A DNA stretch of 13,128 nt from Verrucomicrobiota bacterium. GTDB taxonomy: Bacteria > Verrucomicrobiota > Lentisphaeria > Oligosphaerales > Oligosphaeraceae. Where the stretch lies: positions 1 through 13,128 of the forward strand of contig JAKLHU010000011.1 in assembly GCA_022709995.1 (NCBI GenBank). Reading direction: 5' to 3'. Position 1 is the first letter of the stretch. Each line of letters opens with the position of its first letter. Under the pieces are notes generated by a model. The model saw nothing but the letters and a program-made list of their open reading frames with translations, made no database searches and was not told the origin of the DNA. The position numbers and the translations under genes are program-made. Below are positions 1 to 6,829 of the stretch, in pieces.

Positions 1-3000
1 GTCCAGGCAGAACTGGAGGCGCTGGCGGTCCGCCTGGACCTGCTGACCGACGTCGTCAACAACCTGCAGATGGACGACCCGGTGCGCTCCGCCGCCATTG
101 TCAACAACATCACCGACGTCTATGCCGGCGTCAACCGCCTGCGCGCGGCCCAACAGAGTCGCCTCCGCGAACTCGGCCAGGAAGAAGCCAGGGTCGAATT
201 CGCGGCGCAGTTCAAGCTCCTGTCCCAGAGCGTCGCCAATTTCATCGGCATGTCCGACACCGCGGCCAAATGCGATGAATTCCTGACCAGGATCATGATC
301 ACCCTGGAGGAGCTGGAAGGCCGTTTTTCCGAGTATGACGAATTTCTGACTCGTTTGACGGACAAGCGCGAGGAAGTCGTCGCGGCCTTCAATGCCCGCA
401 AGCAGCAGCTCGACGACGAACGCCAGGCCCGCGCCCAGCATCTCCAGGCGACGGCCCTCCGCATCCTCAAGGGGATTCGGGCCCGGGCCGAGTCGCTGAC
501 CGAGCCGGCGGCCATCTCGGCCTGTTTTCTGACCGACGTCATGGCGGTGAAATTCGTCGATTGCGTGACCCGGCTGCGCCAGTTGGAGGAATCGGTCAAA
601 GCCGATGACCTCGACGGGCAGTTCAAGGCCGCCCGGGAAACCCTGCTGCGGCAGCAACGCGACCGGCAGGACATCTTCACGCCCGACGGCTCGGCCGTGA
701 CTTTGGGCGAACACCAGTTCCATGTCAACAAGCAGCCCCTGGAATTGACGACCATCGTGCGGGAAGGAGAGCTTTGCCTGCATTTGACGGGCACGGACTT
801 CAGCGAACCGGTGACCGATCCGGGCCTGGCCGCCTGCCGAGACCTGTGGACTAGGACAATTCCCAGCGAAGCCCCCGACGTCTACCGCGCCGAATACCTC
901 GCCTATGATATCTTCCGCCGCGCTCAGCACGGCGAACGCGGCTTGACCCTGGACGGCTTGCGGCGGCTGGCGCTCCCAAGCCAGCGCCGGGCGGACGCCG
1001 GCGCGCCGGGGGAGTTGGTCGAATTGGCACGCGCCGAGGCGGCGCAGCGCTACGACGAGGGCTACGAACGCGGCGTCCATGACCATGACGCCGCGTTGAT
1101 CCTGCGCGAGCTGATCATCCTGTATGACCGCTGCGGGCTGCTGCGCTATGCCAGCGCCGGCCGGTCCTGGGCCGTGCTGTGCTGGTGCTTCCATCCCGAC
1201 GCCGACCGGAAAAGCGCCTGGCGGGAACGCCTGCGCAGCTTCGGCGAGCGGGCAGCCATGTTCCAGCAGCAGGAAATCCATCCGGTCTATGTCGCGGACC
1301 TGAAAAAACTGCTGGCCGAATTTTCGGAGCTGGCCGGGCTGCCGTTTCCGGCGGCGGCCCTTGACCAGGCGGCCGAATACCTATATTATGAGCTCCAGGA
1401 CCAGGAGGAGCTGCGTTTCACCATGACGGCGGAAGCCGTCGCCCTGGTCGAAGATTTCCGCCGCGCCCTGCGGGAGCGCCAGGCGGACAAGCGCTTCGAG
1501 CAGACGCTGGCGGCGCTGTCGTCGCCCGGCGCCCGCATTGCCTTGGCCTATGACTGGGTGACGGCGTTTCTGGAACATCGTGGCAAAGCCGCCGACCGTC
1601 ATTTTGCCTGGGAGATGACGACTTTGGTCAGCGCCGGCCCGAAGATGCTGTCGGCCGACGGCATGTCGGCCGCGGTCAGTTCCACCGTCAGCGGCCTGCG
1701 CGGGATGCACCCGCTGGCGCAGGACGGGAAACTGCCGTTGCAGCTCGATACCTTCCTGCTGCGCCTGGAAGACTTCCGCTCCCGGCAGGCGCCGCGTTTC
1801 CGCGACTACCAGCGCCTGCGCGGCGAACTGCTGGAAGACCGCCGCCAGCGCCTGCGCTTGTCGGAGTTCAAGGCGAGGACCATGGGCGGCTTTGTCCGCA
1901 ATCGCTTGATCAGCGAGGTCTATCTGCGTTTTGTCGGCGCCAATTTCGCCAAGCAGATGGGCGCGGCCGGGCCGCGCCGACGCAGCGACCAGATGGGGCT
2001 CCTGCTGCTCATTTCGCCGCCTGGCTATGGCAAGACCACCCTGATGGAATATGTCGCCGAGCGCCTGGGCCTGGCCTTCATGAAAGTCAACGGCCCCGCC
2101 ATCGGCCACCGCGTCCTCTCCCTGGACCCGGCCGAAGCCCCGAATGCGACCGCCCGCGCCGAACTGCATAAATTGAATCTCGCCTTCGCCATGGGCAACA
2201 ATGTGATGATCTATCTTGACGACATCCAGCACCTGCATCCGGAATTCCTGCAGAAGTTCATTTCCCTGTGCGACGCCCAGCGCAAGATCGAGGGCGTGGT
2301 GGACGGCCAGGCGAGGACGTACGACTTGCGCGGCAAGAAGGTCGCGGTCGTCATGGCCGGCAATCCCTACACGGAAAGCGGCGGCGTGTTCAAGGTCCCC
2401 GATATGTTGGCGAACCGCGCCGACACCTACAATCTCGGGGACATCAGCCGGGCGCAGGCCGATGTCTTTGCGCTCAGTTTTCTGGAAAACGCCCTGACGT
2501 CCAATCCGGTTCTGGCAGCTTGGAACAACCAGGGCGGCAATCTGGCCGACGTGGCCAACTTCGCCCTGGCCGCCGAGCGCGGCACCCCCGAGGGCGTTTC
2601 CTTCGTGGACTCCTATGCCCCCGGCGAACTCGATGACGTCGTCAAGACGGTCAAACACCTGCTGCGGGTGCGGGACATCGTCCTCAAGGTCAACCAGCAC
2701 TACATCTATTCGGCGGCGCAGCAGGACGAGTACCGCAGCGAACCGCCGTTTCGACTGCAGGGCTCGTACCGCAACATGAACCGGATGGCGGAAAAGATAT
2801 TTCCAGTCATGAGCGAACAGGAAGTCGCCCAGGTCATCCTTGACCACTACCGCAACGAAGCGCAGACCCTGACGACCGGCACGGAAAGCAATCTGCTCAA
2901 GGCCAAGGAAATCATGCAGTGCCTGGAGCCCGCGGAAAAGCGCCGCTGGGACGACATCAAGGCCGAATTCACCCGGCGGAAGAATCTCTCCGGTCTGGAC

Positions 3001-3552
3001 GACGCCAATGACTTCGGGCGGCTGCTGGCGCAATTGTCGGCGTTCAGCGCCGGTCTGGGCCAGGTCCGCAGTTCGCTTGACAGCGGTTTTGCCCAGGCCG
3101 CCGACCGTCTGGGCGAAGCCCTGGCCAAAAGCCAGCCGAAGGCCCGGGACGCGGAAACCATGAACATCGACCTGACGCCCTTGGTGGCGGCCCTGCAGAA
3201 TCAGCGTTTGGACTTGACCCCGCTGGCCGAGGCCCTGCAGAACCAGCGGATCGACCTGACGCCTTTGGTTGACGCTCTGCAGAATCAGCGTTTGGACTTG
3301 ACGCCGCTGGCCGAGGCCCTGCAAAACCAGCGCGTGGACCTGACGCCGCTGGTGGCGGCGTTGCAGAATTTACGCGACCAGGCGGAAACGGCGAAGCCCG
3401 CCGAACTCAAGACGGTCATGCCGCCGGAATACGCCAAAGCCTGGGAACGCCAGATCCTGATCCTCGAGGCCCTCATTCCCCTGCTGGACGCCGTCCGCGA
3501 ACAAGGCGAATCATTCGCGAGACTGCAGGAATTCCTGGAAAAACGCGGTTGA
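1..3552 (+). CDS. DUF3686-type AAA+ ATPase ('ATPase involved in DNA repair' family), 5' partial
   Basis: The frame is open from base 1 (23 codons before the first ATG at 70), and those codons read like the family's coiled N-terminal part, so the true start lies outside the window; 1183 residues are visible. The N-terminal half is helical and charged, followed by DUF3686-like stretches such as LGEHQFHVNKQPLEL and YERGVHDHDA. The AAA+ core is clear: Walker A SPPGYGKTT (lysine at 2032-2034), Walker B MIYLDD (Asp-Asp at 2218-2223), sensor 1 MAGNPYTE (Asn at 2362-2364), a probable arginine finger in MLANRADTY (Arg at 2416-2418) and a sensor-2-like GSYRNMNRM. Five 14-residue repeats lie near the C-terminus. 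The 'DNA repair' label in databases is not backed by experiments I know of. Relatives are, from memory, often encoded near flotillin/SPFH or PspA-type membrane-stress genes, so an envelope role is possible; no such neighbour is visible here. Confidence 0.9.
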   Translation, partial: VQAELEALAVRLDLLTDVVNNLQMDDPVRSAAIVNNITDVYAGVNRLRAAQQSRLRELGQEEARVEFAAQFKLLSQSVANFIGMSDTAAKCDEFLTRIMITLEELEGRFSEYDEFLTRLTDKREEVVAAFNARKQQLDDERQARAQHLQATALRILKGIRARAESLTEPAAISACFLTDVMAVKFVDCVTRLRQLEESVKADDLDGQFKAARETLLRQQRDRQDIFTPDGSAVTLGEHQFHVNKQPLELTTIVREGELCLHLTGTDFSEPVTDPGLAACRDLWTRTIPSEAPDVYRAEYLAYDIFRRAQHGERGLTLDGLRRLALPSQRRADAGAPGELVELARAEAAQRYDEGYERGVHDHDAALILRELIILYDRCGLLRYASAGRSWAVLCWCFHPDADRKSAWRERLRSFGERAAMFQQQEIHPVYVADLKKLLAEFSELAGLPFPAAALDQAAEYLYYELQDQEELRFTMTAEAVALVEDFRRALRERQADKRFEQTLAALSSPGARIALAYDWVTAFLEHRGKAADRHFAWEMTTLVSAGPKMLSADGMSAAVSSTVSGLRGMHPLAQDGKLPLQLDTFLLRLEDFRSRQAPRFRDYQRLRGELLEDRRQRLRLSEFKARTMGGFVRNRLISEVYLRFVGANFAKQMGAAGPRRRSDQMGLLLLISPPGYGKTTLMEYVAERLGLAFMKVNGPAIGHRVLSLDPAEAPNATARAELHKLNLAFAMGNNVMIYLDDIQHLHPEFLQKFISLCDAQRKIEGVVDGQARTYDLRGKKVAVVMAGNPYTESGGVFKVPDMLANRADTYNLGDISRAQADVFALSFLENALTSNPVLAAWNNQGGNLADVANFALAAERGTPEGVSFVDSYAPGELDDVVKTVKHLLRVRDIVLKVNQHYIYSAAQQDEYRSEPPFRLQGSYRNMNRMAEKIFPVMSEQEVAQVILDHYRNEAQTLTTGTESNLLKAKEIMQCLEPAEKRRWDDIKAEFTRRKNLSGLDDANDFGRLLAQLSAFSAGLGQVRSSLDSGFAQAADRLGEALAKSQPKARDAETMNIDLTPLVAALQNQRLDLTPLAEALQNQRIDLTPLVDALQNQRLDLTPLAEALQNQRVDLTPLVAALQNLRDQAETAKPAELKTVMPPEYAKAWERQILILEALIPLLDAVREQGESFARLQEFLEKRG
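3166..3375 (+). repeat. Five tandem 42-bp coding repeats (14 residues each) in the ATPase tail
   Basis: Five units start at 3166, 3208, 3250, 3292 and 3334, with consensus [ILV]DLTPL[VA]xALQNQR. Odd units carry V at the seventh position and even units carry AE (LAEAL), so units 1-2 and 3-4 form a higher-order 84-bp duplication; unit 5 has diverged to end in LQNLR. The leucine spacing and the TP at the head of each unit suggest short amphipathic helices separated by turns, possibly a flexible or oligomerising linker between the AAA+ module and the final helix (about 3420-3549). The frame is kept throughout, so the array is translated. Confidence 0.95.
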
Positions 3553-3751
3553 AGCGCCATGACACTGGCCGTCGTCTTCCGCCACCCCCATCGATCCCGC
3601 GCGTCCTCTGCTCTGCTCCCATGCGGAATTCCGGCTGGAAAACAGGGGGCCCGAAGACGATGGCAGGGGACGGATGGGAATGGAACGTATAGGAGCAATA
3701 CTCCTTGGTTTAGGGATGTGGTTTGGCTTTGGGCGACGGCAATAATACCAG

Positions 3752-3936
3752 TGCCTATTCGTCCCATTGTCCTATGTGCCTTCCCATAAGTCTCATACGT
3801 CCTATACGTCCTATACGTCCTATTTCGCCGTCCTATAAGTCCCATGATTCCAGCCCGTACTACGCATAAGTGAAGAGCATTGGTCCTATATGTCCCATGT
3901 GTCCTGTTTGCCGAAGAAAATGGTCCACTGTCCACT
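3752..3936. repeat. Degenerate short tandem array, 9-bp unit TCCTATACG
   Basis: Units of the form TCC(T/C)AT(A)(C/A)G recur from about 3761. They are perfect with a 9-bp period at 3800-3826 and more degenerate on either side, for example GTCCTATAAGTCCCAT at 3830-3845 and GTCCTATATGTCCCATGTGTCC at 3883-3904 (shown only as a description of the unit pattern). A different doublet, GTCCACT twice, follows at 3923-3936. There are no spacers of constant length, so this is not a CRISPR. On the minus strand the array reads in one frame as Thr-Tyr-Arg repeats, a pattern I associate from memory with arrays scattered through PVC and some proteobacterial genomes. Confidence 0.8.
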
Positions 3937-4029
3937 CTCATGCATCTGGCGCAAAAGCCGTGACTTTATATGCAATATGATGATAGTGAGGGTGTTGCAT
4001 AAAAAACTTCTGGGCATCCTGTCGGTTTG

Positions 4030-4038
4030 TGCTATATT
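4030..4038 (+). promoter_or_regulatory. Possible extended -10 promoter element for the four-helix/zinc-ribbon gene
   Basis: TGCTATATT matches the extended -10 form TGnTATAAT with one change in the hexamer, inside the AT-rich segment just upstream of the gene. No good -35 is found at 16-18 bp upstream; extended -10 promoters tolerate that. Transcription would start near 4045, giving a leader of roughly 30-60 nt depending on the start codon. Assigned on motif and position only. Confidence 0.35.
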
Positions 4039-4077
4039 TTATTCGAAGATCATCCGGAGTTGTGGGATTGATGTCGA

Positions 4078-4827
4078 ATGGATGGGCGGCACGGCAGGCG
4101 GCATATGGAAGCGGGCACCAGAGCAGAGCAGGAATGCAGTTATTATATGCTGCGGAGCGCGGCGTTGGCGACGGTCATTCATTTGGGCACGTTGTCGTTC
4201 TGCCAGCGTTTTACGGCGCCGCCGGAAGCTGTTCGGTCGCGGCCTTTGACGGCGTTGGCCCGGCAGGCCTGGCAATCCGTCCTGGAGGTCATTCAGCAGG
4301 AGCTGTCGGATGCCGACGCCGAGGTCATGTGCCTCGCCGCCGGTTATCGCCAGATGACTTTGCTGCTCGGCGAATGGGAGACGTTTCTGGTTGACAGCGG
4401 CGCGTTGCCGTGGAGCTGCCAGTCGGCTGGCTACATGCGGCTGGCGTCATCGACGTATGCGCCCGTCTGCGCCCGCGACAACGGCGAATCGCCGGCGCAA
4501 GTCTGTTGGCGCTACGTGCAGGCCTTGCGCGGACGCCTGGCTTTCTGGCTGGATAACACGGATCGCCTGGAAGTCGCCAACGCCCTGCTGGTGCTGACGC
4601 GGCAGGGGCTGGCGGCGCTGGCGACGGAATTGGCCGGCTACCGCCAGCGCCGCGTCGGCGCCGCCTTGACGGTTGTGGAGGACTGGCTGGCGACGAGCCG
4701 GGGCGAATGGCTGCGGGTCGCCTGCGTCGTCCCGCGCTGCCCGCATTGCGGCAAGCCGATGCGGCGCTACTGGGAGCAATGGCAGTGTCAGGACTTCCCC
4801 GATTGCCGCGGCATTACCGGTGGCTGA
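4078..4827 (+). CDS. Four-helix-bundle protein with suffix domain and C-terminal topoisomerase-type zinc ribbon
   Basis: The 249-residue product resembles the S23 (23S rRNA intervening-sequence) four-helix-bundle family. The segment CSYYMLRSAALATVIHLG followed by LSFCQRF matches the family's first helix, and LLLGEWETFLVDSGALPW matches its LLEDYxDFLxxRGLPxW region. After a linker, DRLEVANALLVLTRQGLA fits the 'four helix bundle suffix' domain. The end has a zinc ribbon C221-x2-C224-x12-C237-x5-C243, like the C4 fingers of topoisomerase I. The family's QNIxEGS motif is lost (WQSVLEVIQQEL), so this is a divergent member. Alternative in-frame starts are 4105 and 4147; the last would cut into the matched first helix, and none has a good ribosome binding site. 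The stop overlaps the convergent gene by 14 bp. Function is unknown; the zinc ribbon suggests nucleic-acid binding. Related Avd proteins assist diversity-generating retroelements, but no reverse transcriptase is present here. Confidence 0.75.
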   Translation: MDGRHGRRHMEAGTRAEQECSYYMLRSAALATVIHLGTLSFCQRFTAPPEAVRSRPLTALARQAWQSVLEVIQQELSDADAEVMCLAAGYRQMTLLLGEWETFLVDSGALPWSCQSAGYMRLASSTYAPVCARDNGESPAQVCWRYVQALRGRLAFWLDNTDRLEVANALLVLTRQGLAALATELAGYRQRRVGAALTVVEDWLATSRGEWLRVACVVPRCPHCGKPMRRYWEQWQCQDFPDCRGITGG

Positions 4828-6472
4828 GGCCGTCGACAAGGAGAGCCAGGAAGCGGCCGGGAAGGTCAGTCAGCGAGAACATCAGCACGGCCAGGCAGGC
4901 AAACAAGATCGCCATGGCGATCTTGGTGGCAAAGACGTGTTTGCGCGCCCAGGCCGCGACCGGCTGGGCGCCGACGCCCATGACGGTCATGGTGGTGATG
5001 ACGGCCAGCGGCAGGATGAAAAAGACATTGTAGAGCAGCAGCAACAGCACGGCGCGGAGGTCGATGCCGTCGGCATTGATGGCGGCGAGTGTCGGCAGAT
5101 AGATTTGGCCGGTGCAGGCCAGCTCCATGGCGGAGACGATGGCGCCGAGCAGCAGGGCGGCCGGCATCATCAGCCAGGACTTCTGGTCGGTCAGGCGCTT
5201 GATCCAAGTGTGGATGCGCACGTGGGTCTTCTTGTCCAGCCCCAAAGCCATGTCCCCCGCTTTGCCGCTGCGCCGGTAGCGCAGGGCGTCGCGCAGGTGG
5301 CCGATGGCGAGGAGAATGCCAAGTATGCCCAGGCCGCCGTAGGTGATGGTTTTCACCCAGGTGGCCCGGTTGAGGAAATCAATGAGGAAGGACAGTCCGA
5401 TGCCGAACAGGACATAGGTCAGGAAGACGCCCAGGCAGAAGGACGCCCCGACCAGGGCGATGTCGCGGGGACGGCGCTTGAGGTACAGGAGGTAGCCGAG
5501 CAGGAAGATCGAGGTGGCGAAGGCGCAAGGGTTGAAGCCGTCGATGAGGCCGGCACCGATGATGACGCCGACCGCGCCCCAGCCCAGACGCCGTTGCTGG
5601 CGGGCCTTTTCCGCTTGCCGTTCCATGTCGGTGACGGGCTGCTGCCAGAAGGGCTGGTAGGGCTCCGCGTATTGGCTCAGGGCCTGTTTGAGTTCGGTCG
5701 CGGCGGCCAGACGCCCGGTGATGAAGCCGTCCTGCCAGCAGAGCATCGGCGCCAGGTTGCGGGTGCTGTCGGCGGGAAGCCGGAAACGCGTCATGGCCCG
5801 GCGCAGAATGGCCAGGCCGTCGAGGGTCGCAACGTCGAAACGGGCAATCGTCAATTCCGGCAAATCGGCCAGGAGCAGCTCCAGTTCCTTTTCCTGGCGC
5901 GAGCATTTCTGGCAGTTTTTCTGGAAGAAGTAGAGCAGCTGCGGGGTGGCGATGGCGGTTGTCGCCGTTGTCGCCGCCGCCATCGTCAGGGAAGCGCCGT
6001 CGGCGGGCGAATCCTCCGGGCAGAGCAGGTCGACGACCGGGGTGGTGGCGCCGGCGGCGGCCGCCGCCAGTGGCGCCGTGACCGCCAGGGCGGGAGGGGC
6101 CGCCGCCAGTTCGAAAAGCTCGTCCTCCAGCTCATAGAAGGCGTCGATGCTGGCAATCAGCCGGTTGCCGACCAGGAAGATGGGAAACGACGAGCCTTTG
6201 GCCGGAATTTTCAGGGCGGTTTCGATTCGTTCCAGCAGGCGGTAGTTGGGCGCGTGGGCGATGTCCAGAAAAATGAGGGCTGGGTCTTCGGGGGCCGTGA
6301 GTTCCTCGCGCCATTGGCGTTTGACGGCCGCGCAGTCTTCGCAGTCGGCTGTGCCGAAAACCGCTATCCAGCCGCGGTCGGCCGCCAGGCTCGAAAAGCC
6401 GGAGAGGTAAAAAATGGCCAGGCCGAGGCAGACGAGGATTTTTGGCAGTGAACGCGACATGGGTGAGGTCAT
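4814..6472 (-). CDS. Exported double-thioredoxin domain fused to CcdA/DsbD-type transmembrane electron-transfer domain
   Basis: The product is 552 residues from the ATG at 6472 (or 548 from 6460); both starts put a signal peptide (KILVCLGLAIFYLSGFSSLAA) at the N-terminus. The longer open frame to 6589 runs through a tandem array and is not trusted, though no clear Shine-Dalgarno supports the chosen starts. Two exported thioredoxin-like domains follow: the first with C44-E-D-C47 and a cis-Pro-like SFP (P97), the second with C187-Q-K-C190 and LAP (P242), joined by an Ala/Pro/Thr-rich linker around 125-170. The C-terminal half has about six membrane segments with the CcdA/DsbD cysteines, NPCA (C316) and ELACTGQ (C453), one in each half of the bundle. 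By family knowledge this domain takes electrons from cytoplasmic thioredoxin and reduces partners outside the inner membrane; the fused thioredoxin-like domains are the likely first acceptors. It is the last gene of the minus-strand group. Confidence 0.85.
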   Translation of the reverse strand: MTSPMSRSLPKILVCLGLAIFYLSGFSSLAADRGWIAVFGTADCEDCAAVKRQWREELTAPEDPALIFLDIAHAPNYRLLERIETALKIPAKGSSFPIFLVGNRLIASIDAFYELEDELFELAAAPPALAVTAPLAAAAAGATTPVVDLLCPEDSPADGASLTMAAATTATTAIATPQLLYFFQKNCQKCSRQEKELELLLADLPELTIARFDVATLDGLAILRRAMTRFRLPADSTRNLAPMLCWQDGFITGRLAAATELKQALSQYAEPYQPFWQQPVTDMERQAEKARQQRRLGWGAVGVIIGAGLIDGFNPCAFATSIFLLGYLLYLKRRPRDIALVGASFCLGVFLTYVLFGIGLSFLIDFLNRATWVKTITYGGLGILGILLAIGHLRDALRYRRSGKAGDMALGLDKKTHVRIHTWIKRLTDQKSWLMMPAALLLGAIVSAMELACTGQIYLPTLAAINADGIDLRAVLLLLLYNVFFILPLAVITTMTVMGVGAQPVAAWARKHVFATKIAMAILFACLAVLMFSLTDLPGRFLALLVDGLSHR

Positions 6473-6490
6473 GGCGGAAGGAGAGGCATG

Positions 6491-6570
6491 AAAGAACCAC
6501 GGAGGGACACAAAAGAACCACGGATGGGCACAAAAGAACCACAGATGGACACAGGTGGACACAGATGATA
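6491..6570. repeat. 21-bp-period tandem array upstream of the thioredoxin-CcdA gene
   Basis: Three near-identical units sit at 6491-6510, 6511-6531 and 6532-6552, each AAAGAACCAC followed by GGATGGGCAC or a variant, then a shorter GGTGGACAC-type unit to about 6562 and a decayed end. The array lies just upstream of the gene start, probably in its leader. It has no stop in the gene's frame, so it adds a spurious Cys/Trp/Phe-rich N-terminal extension (HPWFFCVPPWFF) in automated translation. Similar CCACGGATGG/GGACACAGATGG arrays are, from memory, common between genes in PVC genomes. Confidence 0.85.
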
Positions 6571-6619
6571 TATAGAAAGAAAACATCAAGCCGCGAAAAG
6601 GTCAAATTCGGCGCAGCCA

Positions 6620-6738
6620 GAGCCTGATGGGACTTGACGGAAATAATGCGGGGAACAGGAAAAAACCAGTTCTACGGCGCTTGAGCCTGATGGGACTTGA
6701 CGGAAATAATGCGGGGAACAGGGAAAAACAGGCTCTAC
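6620..6738. repeat. Two-copy direct repeat, 56-bp copies with 63-bp period
   Basis: Copies at 6620-6675 and 6683-6738 match at 52 of 56 positions by eye, with the first 40 bases identical (beginning GAGCCTGATGGGACTTGACG). All four mismatches fall in the last 16 bases. Copy 2 is bounded by a perfect inverted repeat, GAGCCTG at 6683-6689 and CAGGCTC at 6729-6735; in copy 1 the right arm has decayed to CCAGTTC. It occupies the 357-bp gap between the DUF1573 gene's stop and the thioredoxin-CcdA start. It could be a small non-autonomous element, a tandem regulatory site or an interspersed repeat. No protein is encoded. Confidence 0.9.
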
Positions 6739-6829
6739 TGCCGGGAACGGGGCATCCGTGCGGATGACCGCCGCGATGCGAGGGGGGAGGCGCCAGGTCT
6801 CGGGCGGGCAGCTGCGGTTCGCCCTGGCG

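Larger units (their letters stand above)
3553..4077. other. Intergenic gap with repeats and a possible promoter
   Basis: No convincing gene lies in this 525-bp stretch. Its left part (3553-3680) is GC-rich and featureless. A small perfect hairpin AGGAG-CAATA-CTCCT is at 3691-3705. The decamer ACGTATAGGA at 3685-3694 is the exact reverse complement of array units at 3800-3809 and 3809-3818, so the two parts could pair. The right part (about 3955-4060) is clearly more AT-rich than the flanking genes. I see no rho-independent terminator after the ATPase gene. Confidence 0.7.
6473..6829. other. Repeat-filled intergenic gap
   Basis: This gap holds the 21-bp array (6491-6570), an AT-rich stretch (6568-6610) and the 63-bp-period direct repeat (6620-6738). 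The remaining 6739-6829 is GC-rich without a recognised feature. On the minus strand TTGACC is seen at 6601-6606 region as a possible -35, but no -10 at proper spacing follows, so I do not call a promoter. There is no clear terminator after the DUF1573 gene. Confidence 0.6.

Noticed and set aside
1381..3324. 647-codon open frame on the minus strand opposite the ATPase gene
   Set aside because: It is in the exact codon-opposed phase (its first codon base pairs with the third base of sense codons). In that phase stops arise only from TTA, CTA or TCA sense codons, which are rare in GC-rich genes. The translation is low-complexity Gln/Arg/Val-rich, whereas the sense protein has AAA+ motifs.
3559..3789. 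76-codon plus-strand frame after the ATPase gene
   Set aside because: No ribosome binding site, no domain, and its 3' half is translated repeat sequence.
3752..3936. CRISPR array
   Set aside because: Units are only 9 bp and contiguous, with no spacers of regular length and no cas genes.
3285..3941. 218-codon minus-strand frame with Thr-Tyr-Arg repeats
   Set aside because: It overlaps the translated C-terminal part of the ATPase, and its distinctive repeats are just the 9-bp array read through.
3553..4077. tRNA or other structural RNA gene in the gaps (also checked 6473-6829, 8060-8306, 12915-13128)
   Set aside because: No T-loop GTTCRA pattern with matching acceptor stem was found by eye in any gap.
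4078..4827. Diversity-generating retroelement accessory protein (Avd) call
   Set aside because: The fold family is related, but there is no reverse transcriptase, template repeat or variable repeat in the window, and the suffix domain plus zinc ribbon point to a different subfamily.
4673..6451. 592-codon plus-strand frame opposite the thioredoxin-CcdA gene
   Set aside because: Same codon-opposed phase artefact; the Gly/Asp/Gln/Arg-rich product has no recognisable domain, while the minus-strand product has clear motifs and membrane segments.
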